Positions 53,346 to 62,349 of a DNA stretch of 64,000 nt are shown piece by piece. Position 1 is the stretch's first letter. Every line of letters starts with the position of its first letter. This DNA comes from Brevundimonas sp. (lineage in GTDB: Bacteria; Pseudomonadota; Alphaproteobacteria; Caulobacterales; Caulobacteraceae), in NCBI RefSeq assembly GCF_013912065.1, contig NZ_JACESA010000005.1:124001-188000 (forward strand), in the 5' to 3' direction. The notes below the pieces were generated by a model. The model made no database searches, had not been told where the DNA came from, and worked only from the letters and a program-made list of their open reading frames with translations. A program made the translations under genes and the position numbers.

Positions 53346-53984
53346 GTGCAGGATCTGGCAGGCCCCGTGCTCGGGACCTTGGCGCTGGTCGCGCTGGGCG
53401 GTTATCTGCTCGGCTCGATTCCGTTCGGCGTCGTGATCACCCGCGCCGCCGGCGCCGGGGATGTGCGCAACATCGGGTCCGGCAATATCGGCGCGACCAA
53501 TGTGCTGCGCACCGGACGCAAGGACCTGGCCCTGGCCACCCTGCTGCTGGACGCCGGCAAGGGCGCCGCCGCCCTGCTGATCGCCCGCGCCTTGTTCGAC
53601 AGCGAGGCGGCCGGCGCCATCGCCGGCGGCGCGGCCTTCGTGGGCCACCTGTTTCCCGTCTGGCTGAAGTTCAAGGGCGGCAAGGGGGTCGCCACCTTCT
53701 ACGGCCTGCTGATCGCCGCCGCCTGGCCCCTGGGCCTGATGGCCGGGGCGGTCTGGCTGATCAGCGCCTTCGTCTTCCGCTATTCGTCGCTGGCGGCCCT
53801 GATCTCCTCGGCGACCGCGCCCCTGCTGGCCCTGCTGCCGCTGGCCGCCGTCGGCCTGCCCGTGCCCATGCCGATCCTGACCCTGACCGTCTTCGCCGCC
53901 GTGCTGATCTGGATCCGGCACCACCAGAACATCGCCCGGCTGCTGAAGGGCGAGGAACCGCGTATCGGGGCCAAGAAGACGTGA
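53346..53984 (+). CDS. plsY: Acyl-phosphate glycerol-3-phosphate acyltransferase
   Basis: A 212-residue, five-helix inner-membrane enzyme that transfers acyl from acyl phosphate to glycerol-3-phosphate, the first step of phospholipid synthesis. The three PlsY motifs are visible: GSIPFGVVI/GSGNIGATNVLRTG, GHLFPVWLKFKGGKGVATF and the C-terminal IWIRHHQNIARLLKGEE. The start is GTG at 53346. It overlaps dprA by 4 nt (GTGA). A glycerophosphodiesterase gene lies on the other strand, sharing a promoter gap; glycerol-3-phosphate is the link between them. Confidence 0.97.
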   Translation: MQDLAGPVLGTLALVALGGYLLGSIPFGVVITRAAGAGDVRNIGSGNIGATNVLRTGRKDLALATLLLDAGKGAAALLIARALFDSEAAGAIAGGAAFVGHLFPVWLKFKGGKGVATFYGLLIAAAWPLGLMAGAVWLISAFVFRYSSLAALISSATAPLLALLPLAAVGLPVPMPILTLTVFAAVLIWIRHHQNIARLLKGEEPRIGAKKT

Positions 53985-55051
53985 GCCTGTCGGCGGACGA
54001 ACGATTCGCCCGTCTGCGGCTCGCCCGCACCGACCGCATCGGTCCCGTCGCCTTTTCCCAGCTTCTGTCCCGCCACGGCTCGGCCGTTCGCGTGCTCGAC
54101 ATCCTGCCCGATCTGGTGCGCAAGTCCGGCGCCGCCTCCGTTCCCCCGCCCGTCGCACGGGTCGAGCGTGAACTGACCGACGGCGACCGGATCGGCGCCC
54201 GGCTGCTGGTGCTGGGCGACGCCGACTATCCCCAGATGTTGGCCGCCCTCGATCCGCCACCGCCGATTCTGTGGGTCCGAGGCCGCGCCGAACTGCTGAA
54301 TGCCCCCAGCGTCGCCGTCGTCGGCGCCCGCATCGCCTCGGCGGGCGGCCAGCGGATCGCGCGCGGCCTGGCGCAGCAACTGGGCCAGGCCGGTCATGTC
54401 GTCGTCTCGGGCATGGCGCGCGGCATCGACGCCGCAGCCCACGAAGGCGCCCTGCCCACCGGCACGGTCGCGGTGCTGGGGGGCGGGGTGGACGACGTCT
54501 ATCCGCCCGAACACGCCGACCTCTACGCCCGCCTGACGGACCAGGGCTGCGTCGTCTCCGAAAGCCCCGTCGGCGCCCGCGCCCAGGCGCGCGACTTTCC
54601 CCGCCGCAACCGCATCATCTCGGGCCTGTCGCGGGGCGTCGTGGTGGTCGAGGCCGAGATCAAGTCGGGCTCCCTGATCACCGCCCGCCTCGCCGCCGAA
54701 CAGGGGCGCGACGTCTTCGCCGTGCCGGGCTCCCCCCTCGACCCGCGCGCCCGTGGTCCGAACGAGCTTCTGCGCCAGGGTGCGATCCTGTGCGAAGGGA
54801 TCGAGGACATCGAACGCGCCTTCCATACCCTGCGCACCCTGCGCGAGCCGCCGTCCGATCCAATAGACTATGGCGACGTCGATGACGCCTTCCTGGACCG
54901 CGTCTCCGCCCTGCTCTCGCCCACTCCGACGCCTCGCGACGAGATCGCCCGCGCCCTGAACGCCCCGATGGGTCAGGTCGCGGCCGCCCTGCTGGAGCTG
55001 AGTCTGGCCGGTCGCGCCGAACTCCTGCCGGGAGGCCTCGCCTCGATATAG
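53981..55051 (+). CDS. dprA: DNA-processing protein DprA
   Basis: A 356-residue DprA, the loader of RecA onto incoming single-stranded DNA in transformation. The Rossmann fold has VAVVGARIASAGGQRIARGL, VVSGMARGIDAAAHEGAL, VAVLGGGVDDVYPPEH and RNRIISGLSRGVVVVEAEIK. The SAM-like N-terminus (1-70) and a C-terminal winged helix (about 290-350: TPTPRDEIARALNAPMGQVA) complete it. The start is GTG at 53981, overlapping plsY by 4 nt; the frame continues upstream to 52886, but this is antisense to other genes. topA follows after 140 bp. Confidence 0.96.
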   Translation: MSLSADERFARLRLARTDRIGPVAFSQLLSRHGSAVRVLDILPDLVRKSGAASVPPPVARVERELTDGDRIGARLLVLGDADYPQMLAALDPPPPILWVRGRAELLNAPSVAVVGARIASAGGQRIARGLAQQLGQAGHVVVSGMARGIDAAAHEGALPTGTVAVLGGGVDDVYPPEHADLYARLTDQGCVVSESPVGARAQARDFPRRNRIISGLSRGVVVVEAEIKSGSLITARLAAEQGRDVFAVPGSPLDPRARGPNELLRQGAILCEGIEDIERAFHTLRTLREPPSDPIDYGDVDDAFLDRVSALLSPTPTPRDEIARALNAPMGQVAAALLELSLAGRAELLPGGLASI

Positions 55052-55191
55052 CGAAGTCTCTTCCGGATTCTCGCTCAATCCGTGATAGTCAGCCGCTATT
55101 CCCACCCAAGTTTACGGACGTCCGGCGGCCGGTGCATTGACACACGGCTCCGCTCCAACCACGTTCGCGCCCTTCCCGAGACCGGACACGC

Positions 55192-57819
55192 ATGAACCTC
55201 GTCATCGTCGAGAGCCCCGCAAAGGCCAAGACCATCAATAAGTATCTAGGCTCGGACTATGAGGTCCTGGCCTCGTACGGCCACGTCCGCGACCTGCCGT
55301 CCAAGGACGGGTCGGTCCTGCCGGACGACGACTTCTCCATGCACTGGGAAGCCGACGCCAAGGGCGCCAAGCGCCTGTCCGAGATCGCAGAGGCCGCCAA
55401 GCGCGCCGACCGCGTCATTCTCGCGACCGATCCCGACCGCGAAGGCGAGGCCATCAGCTGGCACGTGCTCGAGGTGCTGAACAAGAAGAAGGCGCTGAAG
55501 GACACGCACGTCGAACGCGTCACCTTCAACGCCATCACCAAGTCCGCCGTCCTCGAGGCCATGGCCAATCCGCGCCAGCTCGACATGGAGCTGGTCGAGG
55601 CCTATCTGGCCCGCCGCGCCCTGGACTACCTCGTCGGCTTCACCCTCTCGCCGGTCCTGTGGCGCAAGCTGCCGGGCGCCCGTTCGGCCGGTCGCGTCCA
55701 GTCGGTCGCCCTGCGTATCGTCGTCGATCGCGAGATGGAGATCGAGAAGTTCAAGGCGCAGGAATACTGGTCCATCGAGGCCGACCTGAACGCAGACAGC
55801 CCGCCCTTCACCGCCCGTCTGGTCAAGCATGAGGGCAAGCGGGTCCAGCGTCTGGACATCAAGGACGAGGCGACCGCCAGCGCCGCGCGCGCGGCCATCG
55901 ACGCCGGCGACTTCACCATCAACTCGGTCGAGAAGAAGCCCGTCCGCCGCAACCCGGCGCCGCCCTTCACCACCTCGACCCTTCAGCAGGAAGCCGCGCG
56001 GAAACTGGGCTTCAGCGCCCAGCGCACCATGCAGGCGGCGCAGAAACTGTATGAGGGAGTCGACGAGACCGGCGGCCTGATCACCTATATGCGGACCGAC
56101 GGCGTCCAGACCACGCCCGAGGGCATCGCCCAGGCGCGCGAGGTCATCGGCAAGGAGTTTGGTCCGGCCTTCGTTCCGCAAGAGCCCCGCTATTACAAGA
56201 CCAAGGCCAAGAATGCTCAGGAAGCGCACGAAGCGATCCGGCCGACCAACATCGCCCGTCATCCCGACAGCCTGCGCCTCGATTCCGATCTCCAGCGCCT
56301 GTACGAGCTGATCTGGAAACGGATGGTCGCCTCGCAGATGGAGGCCGCCCGCCTGGACCGCACCACGGTCGAGATCGAAACCCCGGACGGCCTGACCGGC
56401 CTGCGCGCCACCGGCCAGGTGGTCACCTTCGACGGCTTCCTGGCCGTCTATGAGGAAGGCCGCGACGAGAAGCAGAAGGGCGCCGAAGGCGACGACGAAG
56501 GTGACGACACCAGCCGCCTGCCCGCCCTGAAGGAGGGCGCCAAGGCTAAGGTCGACGCCATCCGCACCGACCAGCATTTCACCGAACCACCCCCGCGCTA
56601 TTCGGAAGCCACCCTGGTCAAGAAGCTGGAAGAGCTCGGCATCGGCCGCCCCTCGACCTACGCCTCGACCCTGTCGACCCTGCGCGACCGCGAATACGTC
56701 CGCGTCGACAAGAACCGCTTCTATCCCGAGGACAAGGGACGGCTGGTCACGGCCTTCCTGGAGCAGTTCTTCAGGAAATGGGTCGAATACGACTTCACCG
56801 CCGCGCTGGAGACCCAGCTGGACGAGGTGTCGGCCGGTCAACTGGACTGGAAGGTGCTGCTGCGCCAGTTCTGGCAGGATTTCCACGCCGCGACCCAGGC
56901 CGCCGGCGAGCTGCGCACCACGGCCATTCTCGACGCCCTGAACGAAAGCCTCGGCGCCCATATCTTCCCGGCCAAAGAAGACGGGTCGGACCCGCGCGAA
57001 TGCCCCCTGTGCCACCAGGGCCAGCTCAGCCTGAAGACCAGCCGCTTCGGCGCCTTCATCGGCTGTTCGCGCTATCCCGACTGCAAATACACCCGTCCGG
57101 TGGCCAGCCCCTCGGCCGAGGACGGATCGGCCGAGAGCGGCGACCGCGAACTGGGGATCGACCCGGCGACCGGTCAGCCGGTGCAGTTGAAGATCGGCCG
57201 TTTCGGACCCTATGTCGAAATCACGCCGCCGGAGGGCGACAAGCCCAAACGCTCGTCCCTGCCCAAGGGCTGGTCGCCCGCGTCCCTGACCCTGGACCAG
57301 GCCCTGCGCCTGTTGGCCCTGCCGCGCGAGGTCGGGGTTCACCCCGAGGACGGCAAGATGATCACGGCGGGCCTGGGCCGTTACGGACCCTTCGTCCTGC
57401 ACGCCGGCACCTACGCCAATGTCTCGGACATCGACGAGGTGTTCGAGGTCGGCCTGAACCGCGCCGTAGCCCTGCTGGCCGAAAAACGCGCCGGTCGTCC
57501 GGGTCGCGGCGCCGCCACGGCCCCGCTGAAGGACTTGGGCGCCCACCCGGAAACGGGCGAGCCGATCCACGTCATGGCCGGCCGCTTCGGGCCCTACGTC
57601 AAGTCGGGCAAGATCAACGCCACCCTGCCGAAGGGCACGGCGCCGGAAGACCTGACCCTGGAAGCCGCCCTGCCCCTCCTCGCCGCCAAGGCCGGCGCCG
57701 CGCCGAAGAAGAAGGCTCCGGCCAAGAAGGCGGCCGCGCCGAAGAAGGCTGCGGCTGCGAAGAAGCCGGCCGCGAAGAAGGCTCCAGCCAAGAAGGCCAA
57801 AGCCAAGACGGAAGAATAG
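55192..57819 (+). CDS. topA: DNA topoisomerase I
   Basis: An 875-residue type IA topoisomerase that relaxes negative supercoils. The toprim domain starts with VIVESPAKAKTINKYLGSDY (Glu7) and has DPDREGEAISWH; the catalytic Tyr lies in GLITYMRTDGVQT near residue 300. A four-Cys zinc finger CPLCHQGQLSLKTSRFGAFI then CSRYPDC occurs near 605-630. Three TopoI C-terminal repeats follow, each with GRFGPYV-type cores, and a Lys/Ala-rich tail (from about residue 840, PAKKAAAPKKAAAAKKPAAK) typical of alphaproteobacterial TopA. The gene lies after plsY-dprA, the common alphaproteobacterial order. Confidence 0.98.
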   Translation: MNLVIVESPAKAKTINKYLGSDYEVLASYGHVRDLPSKDGSVLPDDDFSMHWEADAKGAKRLSEIAEAAKRADRVILATDPDREGEAISWHVLEVLNKKKALKDTHVERVTFNAITKSAVLEAMANPRQLDMELVEAYLARRALDYLVGFTLSPVLWRKLPGARSAGRVQSVALRIVVDREMEIEKFKAQEYWSIEADLNADSPPFTARLVKHEGKRVQRLDIKDEATASAARAAIDAGDFTINSVEKKPVRRNPAPPFTTSTLQQEAARKLGFSAQRTMQAAQKLYEGVDETGGLITYMRTDGVQTTPEGIAQAREVIGKEFGPAFVPQEPRYYKTKAKNAQEAHEAIRPTNIARHPDSLRLDSDLQRLYELIWKRMVASQMEAARLDRTTVEIETPDGLTGLRATGQVVTFDGFLAVYEEGRDEKQKGAEGDDEGDDTSRLPALKEGAKAKVDAIRTDQHFTEPPPRYSEATLVKKLEELGIGRPSTYASTLSTLRDREYVRVDKNRFYPEDKGRLVTAFLEQFFRKWVEYDFTAALETQLDEVSAGQLDWKVLLRQFWQDFHAATQAAGELRTTAILDALNESLGAHIFPAKEDGSDPRECPLCHQGQLSLKTSRFGAFIGCSRYPDCKYTRPVASPSAEDGSAESGDRELGIDPATGQPVQLKIGRFGPYVEITPPEGDKPKRSSLPKGWSPASLTLDQALRLLALPREVGVHPEDGKMITAGLGRYGPFVLHAGTYANVSDIDEVFEVGLNRAVALLAEKRAGRPGRGAATAPLKDLGAHPETGEPIHVMAGRFGPYVKSGKINATLPKGTAPEDLTLEAALPLLAAKAGAAPKKKAPAKKAAAPKKAAAAKKPAAKKAPAKKAKAKTEE

Positions 57820-57820
57820 A

Positions 57821-57841
57821 CCCTCTCCCGCTGGGAGAGGG
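57821..57841 (+). terminator. Hairpin after topA
   Basis: CCCTCTCCC GCT GGGAGAGGG is a perfect 9-bp stem beginning 2 bp after the topA stop. It is part of a family of CTCTCCC/GGGAGAG hairpins in this window. No T run follows. Confidence 0.6.
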
Positions 57842-57944
57842 CTTGAGCGCCCGAGAGCGTAGCGATCGATCTTGTGCGAAAGGGTGAGGGGCGCGGTGGT
57901 GCGAGTTGGCCCACCGCCGGTCCCTCATCCGGCCCTGCGGGCCA

Positions 57945-57965
57945 CCTTCTCCCCATGGGAGAAGG
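57945..57965. terminator. Hairpin at the end of the glycosidase gene
   Basis: CCTTCTCCC CAT GGGAGAAGG, a perfect 9-bp stem, lies 1 bp from the glycosidase stop. Together with 57821-57841 and the stretch between (GTGAGGG ... CCCTCAT) it forms a composite repeat of about 145 bp between the converging genes. Confidence 0.6.
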
Positions 57966-57966
57966 A

Positions 57967-60900
57967 TCAGTTGAGGGTGATCCGCCGCGCGCCCGCCGGT
58001 ATCACCAGCTCATCGCCGGTCCACCGCGCCGCCCGCCCATCGATCCGCACCGTGTCCGGCCGCCCCTCACCGGCCGGCCATTGCAGCACATACCCCCCCG
58101 GCGGCGTCGCCGCTCCGCCCAGGGTTAGCACATACCCCGCCCCCTGTTTGCGATAGGCATAGGTCAGCGGGCCATAGGCCGTGCGCAGGTCGCGCACCCC
58201 TACGCCCTCAGCCGTATCCAGCCACGCCTCCGGCACGCCCGCAGCCAGAACCAGGGCGTGATCCCGGTCCCGCTCATAGGCGAATAGGTCGAGAGCCGAA
58301 CGGATATAGTCGGAGCTGATCCAGGCGTGCGGCATGTCGCCGATGAAGCGCGGCTCGCGCTTGTCGCGCCCCACCACCTCGGCCCAGCCGTTCCAGGCCT
58401 CGGGCCGGCGGTCGGCCATCAGGAAGTTGAGAACCGCCAGAGCGCGGTCCTTCTGGCCCAGCCGAACATAGGCGCCGACCAGCCGCCACTCATAGGGGGT
58501 GTAGTCCTTCCACGCCGTGCGATTGTTCAACCGGTTCTGGAAGTTTTCCCAATACAGATCGAAGGTTCGCGCCAACAGCTCAGGCGGCAAATCATCCTTC
58601 TGCCCCGCCGGCGACAGGGCGATGGTGGTCGAGGTGGCGTCGAAATCGCCCCGGTCGGCGGCGCCGGCGATCCAGTCGATGTCGTGGTGGTCGGCCGTCG
58701 CGACGATGGAGGCGCGGATGTCGGCGGCGAATTGATCGCGCGCTGCAGCGAACCGGGCGGCGGCCTCGGTCTCCCCCAGAGTCTCGGCGATGAAGACCGC
58801 GTCCTTGTAGCCCAGCAGGCCCCAGAAATCGTCCCAGTAGGAATAGGCCGCCTTGTCCGAGTAACCCTCATGGCTGATCGTCGGGGGCAGCAGGCCGTAC
58901 AGATGGCGCTGGTCGGCGGTTTGGAAGGCTGCGGTACGGGTCGAGGCCCGCAGGTCGTCCATATAGGCGATGGCCTTCTGCACCTGGGGCCAGACCTGAC
59001 GCAGCAGGGCCTGGTCGCCGGTGTAGCGATAGGTCTCGGCGGCCAGGAAGACGAACTCCCCGTGGCTGTCGTTCTCGGGCACCGGATCGGCGCCGCGGGC
59101 GTCGACGCAACACGGGACCTTGCCGTTGTCGAACACATAGGGGGCGTACCAGCGCAGATAGTCGGCGGAATGATCGGCCATGCCCAGCCGGTTCAGCCCC
59201 TCGGCCATCATGGCCCCGTCGCGGATCCAGGAGCGGTTGTAGCTGCGGGTGCCGGGCTGGAGGATCGGGCCCTGACGCGACATCAGCATATGGGCCAGGG
59301 ACGACTTCAGCGCGTCCTCGATCCGCTGGGCGGCGGGCGGCAGGGTCAGGTCCACCCGGTCCAGTTTCTCGCGCCATTCGGCGGCCAGGGCCTGCTCGGC
59401 CCGGTCCAGGGCGGCGACATCCTGCCCGGTCTGCGGCGTCTCGCCGGCCAGCGGCGACAGGAAGCCGAAGGTGCGCGTCTCGCCGGGCTGAAGCGTCACT
59501 TCATACAGCAGGGCGCCGGCCGGCAGGTCTGTGGCGTCGGACACCACGACCGGTGCGCCGGCTGGGCGTCGTGCCGACGGCAAAATCAATGATTGAGGAT
59601 CCGCGCCAGAATCGAAGCTGGAGGCCGCCACGGCGTCCGGCGGGGTCAGGGCGTGGATGTGGACATCGTCGTTCAGCGTCAGGCTCGCGCCGTCCCAGGC
59701 GATCCGCTCGACCGGCGCGACGCCGCCTGGAATGGCCAGGAACTGGACCGGGCCGTTGACCTGGAATGGTCGCGCCGTCAGGGCCAGGGTCAGGCTGCGC
59801 GACCGGTTCGAAGTGTTGGTCAGGTCATAACGGCCCCACAGCCGGGCCTGGTCCGGCGTCCCGTCGGCGAAGGCCGTGATCTTCAGCGTCCAGTCGTCGG
59901 CTGTCCAGGTCACCGACGGGATCGGCAAGTCGCCGTCCTCCAGCCCCTGCTCAATATTGACGTCAGCCCAGGTGATCAGCCGGCCGTTGTCGACGACAAA
60001 GGGTTCGATGCTGGGGCCAGCGCGGCGCAGTTCGATGGCGCCGTCCTCGCCGATCAGGCCGCTCTCGCCGCCGCCGTCCACGCCGACCAGGGTCCAGTAG
60101 GGCTGTTCGCCAAAGAAGCCGCGCGGATAGAGGCCGCGCCGGTTTTCTTTCGCCACGGCCTCGACGAAGGCCGTGGCGTCCTCGCCGAAGGCCAGGGGTT
60201 CAACCTCGATCTCGTTCAGGGCGTAGGCGGTCGCCTGCCCCGCCCCCAGTCGCTGGCCGGCGCCGGAGGAGCCGACCACGTCCGAGGCGGGGACCGGCCT
60301 CAGCGGCTCCAGCCGCAGCCAGCGCGCGGTCGTCTCGGGCGTGCGCAGCCAATCGACGCCGCCGTTTCCGCCCTGCACGGACGTCAGTTCGCGCCAGTCC
60401 CGCCCGTCTATAGACGCCGAAATCCGATAGTCGGCCGCCGCGCCCCGCTCGCCCCAGCGCAGGGTCAGGCCGCCGAACTCGCGTTCGTATCCCAGGTCCA
60501 GCGTCAGGGCCGAGGCTTCGCTCACCAGCGGGGTCCAGGCGGTCTTGGGGTCCAGATCGACGGCGTTGGCGGCGGTCGTCTGCGGTCGGCTGTCGGCGGC
60601 GACCGGCTGCGGCGGCACGGCGGGATCGACCGGCAAGGCGCGCAGGCTCAGTTGGTCGATCTCGACCGCCCCCTTGCCGCCTTCCACCGCGACCACGACG
60701 AACTCGACCCGCTCGGCGCGACGCAGCACCGTCTCGGGGCTTGGCCCCCAGGCCTTGGAGACCTGGCGGCGCTTGATGACGAACTTGGTCCAGCCGTCGG
60801 GGAAGTCGTAGCGCGCCGTCTGTTTCCACCAGACGTTTTCGGCCGAGGCGTCGGTCAACTTGACCTCGAAGGTGTTGATCGGCCCGGCGCCGCGCACCCA

Positions 60901-61170
60901 GAAGCTGATCTCGTAATTATCGGGCAGGTCGAACGGCAGGGGCCGGCTGAGCACCGCATAGCCCGCCTTGCCGTCGAAGTCGTAGTCGAGCCGGACCGCG
61001 CGACCGTCGTGTCCCGCCACGGCGCTGACGGCGGCGTGAACGTCGGTGGAGGCGCTGGCCTGCCATCGCGCGGCGTCGTCCATGGCGTCGAGGACGCGCG
61101 TGTCCTGCGCGACGGCGGGGGCGGCCATCAGGGCGGCGCTGAGCGCGAGGGCGGAGGTCAGGATACGCAT
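57967..61170 (-). CDS. Large secreted six-hairpin glycosidase with carbohydrate-binding domains
   Basis: A 1,067-residue secreted protein, starting at the ATG at 61170 with GGAG eight bases upstream; codons to 61290 lie inside an intergenic repeat. A signal peptide ends near residue 22. It has a jelly-roll carbohydrate-binding region (about 25-180, VRGAGPINTFEVKL), a discoidin/F5/8C-like domain (about 195-310), a beta-sandwich linker, and an (alpha/alpha)6 catalytic region (about 620-1000) with RSYNRSWIRDGAMMAEGLNR, PENDSHGEFVFLAAETYRYT and GDMPHAWISSDYIRSALDLF. Candidate acids are Asp in WIRDG and the acidic residues of ENDSHGEF. It resembles GH15/GH63/GH65-like families, but I cannot assign one. 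It follows the ABC sugar importer on the same strand, so it probably supplies or uses the same oligosaccharide. Confidence 0.75.
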   Translation of the reverse strand: MRILTSALALSAALMAAPAVAQDTRVLDAMDDAARWQASASTDVHAAVSAVAGHDGRAVRLDYDFDGKAGYAVLSRPLPFDLPDNYEISFWVRGAGPINTFEVKLTDASAENVWWKQTARYDFPDGWTKFVIKRRQVSKAWGPSPETVLRRAERVEFVVVAVEGGKGAVEIDQLSLRALPVDPAVPPQPVAADSRPQTTAANAVDLDPKTAWTPLVSEASALTLDLGYEREFGGLTLRWGERGAAADYRISASIDGRDWRELTSVQGGNGGVDWLRTPETTARWLRLEPLRPVPASDVVGSSGAGQRLGAGQATAYALNEIEVEPLAFGEDATAFVEAVAKENRRGLYPRGFFGEQPYWTLVGVDGGGESGLIGEDGAIELRRAGPSIEPFVVDNGRLITWADVNIEQGLEDGDLPIPSVTWTADDWTLKITAFADGTPDQARLWGRYDLTNTSNRSRSLTLALTARPFQVNGPVQFLAIPGGVAPVERIAWDGASLTLNDDVHIHALTPPDAVAASSFDSGADPQSLILPSARRPAGAPVVVSDATDLPAGALLYEVTLQPGETRTFGFLSPLAGETPQTGQDVAALDRAEQALAAEWREKLDRVDLTLPPAAQRIEDALKSSLAHMLMSRQGPILQPGTRSYNRSWIRDGAMMAEGLNRLGMADHSADYLRWYAPYVFDNGKVPCCVDARGADPVPENDSHGEFVFLAAETYRYTGDQALLRQVWPQVQKAIAYMDDLRASTRTAAFQTADQRHLYGLLPPTISHEGYSDKAAYSYWDDFWGLLGYKDAVFIAETLGETEAAARFAAARDQFAADIRASIVATADHHDIDWIAGAADRGDFDATSTTIALSPAGQKDDLPPELLARTFDLYWENFQNRLNNRTAWKDYTPYEWRLVGAYVRLGQKDRALAVLNFLMADRRPEAWNGWAEVVGRDKREPRFIGDMPHAWISSDYIRSALDLFAYERDRDHALVLAAGVPEAWLDTAEGVGVRDLRTAYGPLTYAYRKQGAGYVLTLGGAATPPGGYVLQWPAGEGRPDTVRIDGRAARWTGDELVIPAGARRITLN

Positions 61171-61199
61171 TCGGAGTACTCCAGCTAACTCCCCCAACC

Positions 61200-61304
61200 C
61201 GTCATCCTCGGGCTTGTCCCGAGGATCCATAGACTCCGTCGAGGACGGGACGCACGCCTTGGACACCGGGCGTATGGATCCTAGGCACAAGGCCTAGGAT
61301 GACG
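61200..61304. repeat. 105-bp structured intergenic repeat, copy 1
   Basis: The outer 8 bp CGTCATCC and GGATGACG are complementary. Inside, a left hairpin CCTCGGG-CTTGT-CCCGAGG (61206-61224) and a right hairpin CCTAGGC-ACAAG-GCCTAGG (61280-61298) have complementary loops. It lies between the permease and the glycosidase genes. The second copy is at 62216-62320, exactly 105 bp long. Confidence 0.85.
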
Positions 61305-61334
61305 GTTTTGGAGGGGTGGGTATGGGAACAGACA

Positions 61335-62150
61335 TCACCCCTTCACGCTGCCCGCGAGCATGCCGCGGATGTAGTAGCGTTGCAGGGCGAGGAAGAGGAT
61401 CAGCACGGGCGCGACGGTGACGACGGCGCCGGCCATCATCAGTTCGACGTCCTGCACATGTTCGCGCGACAGGGCGGCCAGGGCCACCGGCAGGGTGTAG
61501 TTCGACTGGTCCGTCAGGACGATCAACGGCCACAAGAAGTCGTTCCAGCTGCCCAGGAAGACGAACAGGCCCAGGGTGACGATGATCGGCTGCAGCGTCG
61601 GCAGGACGATACGGCGGAAGATCTGGCCCTCGCCGGCGCCGTCGATCCGGGCGGCCTCCAGCATCTCGTCGGGAATGCTCAGCGCATACTGGCGCACCAG
61701 GAACAGGCCGAAGATCGAGGCCAGCCACGGCACCAGGGCCCCGGCGTATGTGTTCACCAGCCCCATCCCCTTCAGCATCAGGAACAGCGGCAGGGTGCCG
61801 ATCTGGGCCGGCACCACCAGGGCGGCGACCAGCAGCTGGAACAGCCGCTCGCGCCCGGCGAACTTCAGCTTGGCGAAGGCGTAGCCGGCCGGGACGGTGA
61901 AGCTCAGGGCCAGGATCGTCGCCAGGGTGGCCAGGGCGAAGCTGTTCCACAGATACCGCCCCATGCCCTGATTCAGGAACAGGTCGCGATAATGCTCCAG
62001 CGTCCAGCGCGACGGGACCAGGGGCGGCGGGAAGGTCGCGGCCTCGCCCGTGGGCATGAAGCTGACCAAGGTCATCCAGACCAGCGGGAACAGGACGATG
62101 AGGGCGATCAGGGCCACGGCGAGGTTGAGGAACAGGCTTTTGATTTTCAT
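61335..62150 (-). CDS. Sugar ABC transporter permease (MalG-like)
   Basis: A 271-residue inner-membrane permease with six helices. The EAA loop that docks the ATPase is EAARIDGAGEGQIFRRIVLP (about 180-199). The N-terminus IVLFPLVWMTLVSFMPTGEA and the C-terminus AGAVVTVAPVLILFLALQRY are typical of CUT1 carbohydrate importers. It is the second permease of the importer, 199 bp after the first; a 105-bp structured repeat lies in that gap. No ATPase gene occurs in the window, so either it is upstream or a shared MsmX-like ATPase is used. Confidence 0.95.
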   Translation of the reverse strand: MKIKSLFLNLAVALIALIVLFPLVWMTLVSFMPTGEAATFPPPLVPSRWTLEHYRDLFLNQGMGRYLWNSFALATLATILALSFTVPAGYAFAKLKFAGRERLFQLLVAALVVPAQIGTLPLFLMLKGMGLVNTYAGALVPWLASIFGLFLVRQYALSIPDEMLEAARIDGAGEGQIFRRIVLPTLQPIIVTLGLFVFLGSWNDFLWPLIVLTDQSNYTLPVALAALSREHVQDVELMMAGAVVTVAPVLILFLALQRYYIRGMLAGSVKG

Positions 62151-62215
62151 CGCCTCACCCCCGTTCCCGTCGCTGTCGCCGTGCCTGTCGTCCTGCTTCT
62201 CGCCTTCCCAATCGC

Positions 62216-62320
62216 CGTCATCCTAGGGCTTGTCCCTAGGATCCATACTCCCGGTCTAGGAGTGGGGGCACGATCCAGCCACCTGGCGTATGGATCCTCG
62301 CCACAAGGGCGAGGATGACG
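62216..62320. repeat. 105-bp structured intergenic repeat, copy 2
   Basis: The same layout as copy 1 at 61200-61304: outer CGTCATCC / GGATGACG, left hairpin CCTAGGG-CTTGT-CCCTAGG (62222-62240), right hairpin CCTCGCC-ACAAG-GGCGAGG (62296-62314). Stem bases differ from copy 1 in a paired fashion while loops are identical. It lies between the two permease genes. Confidence 0.85.
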
Positions 62321-62349
62321 GGTGTGTAGGACACGAGAACGGGCGACCA

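Noticed and set aside
55246-57570. 774-codon minus-strand open frame across topA
   Set aside because: It lies entirely antisense to topA, which has full catalytic motifs. No signal, domain or ribosome site supports it.
61171-61290. 40-residue N-terminal extension of the large glycosidase
   Set aside because: It is encoded by the 105-bp structured repeat and gives MDPRDKPEDDG, a peptide typical of translated intergenic repeats; the signal peptide starts at 61170.
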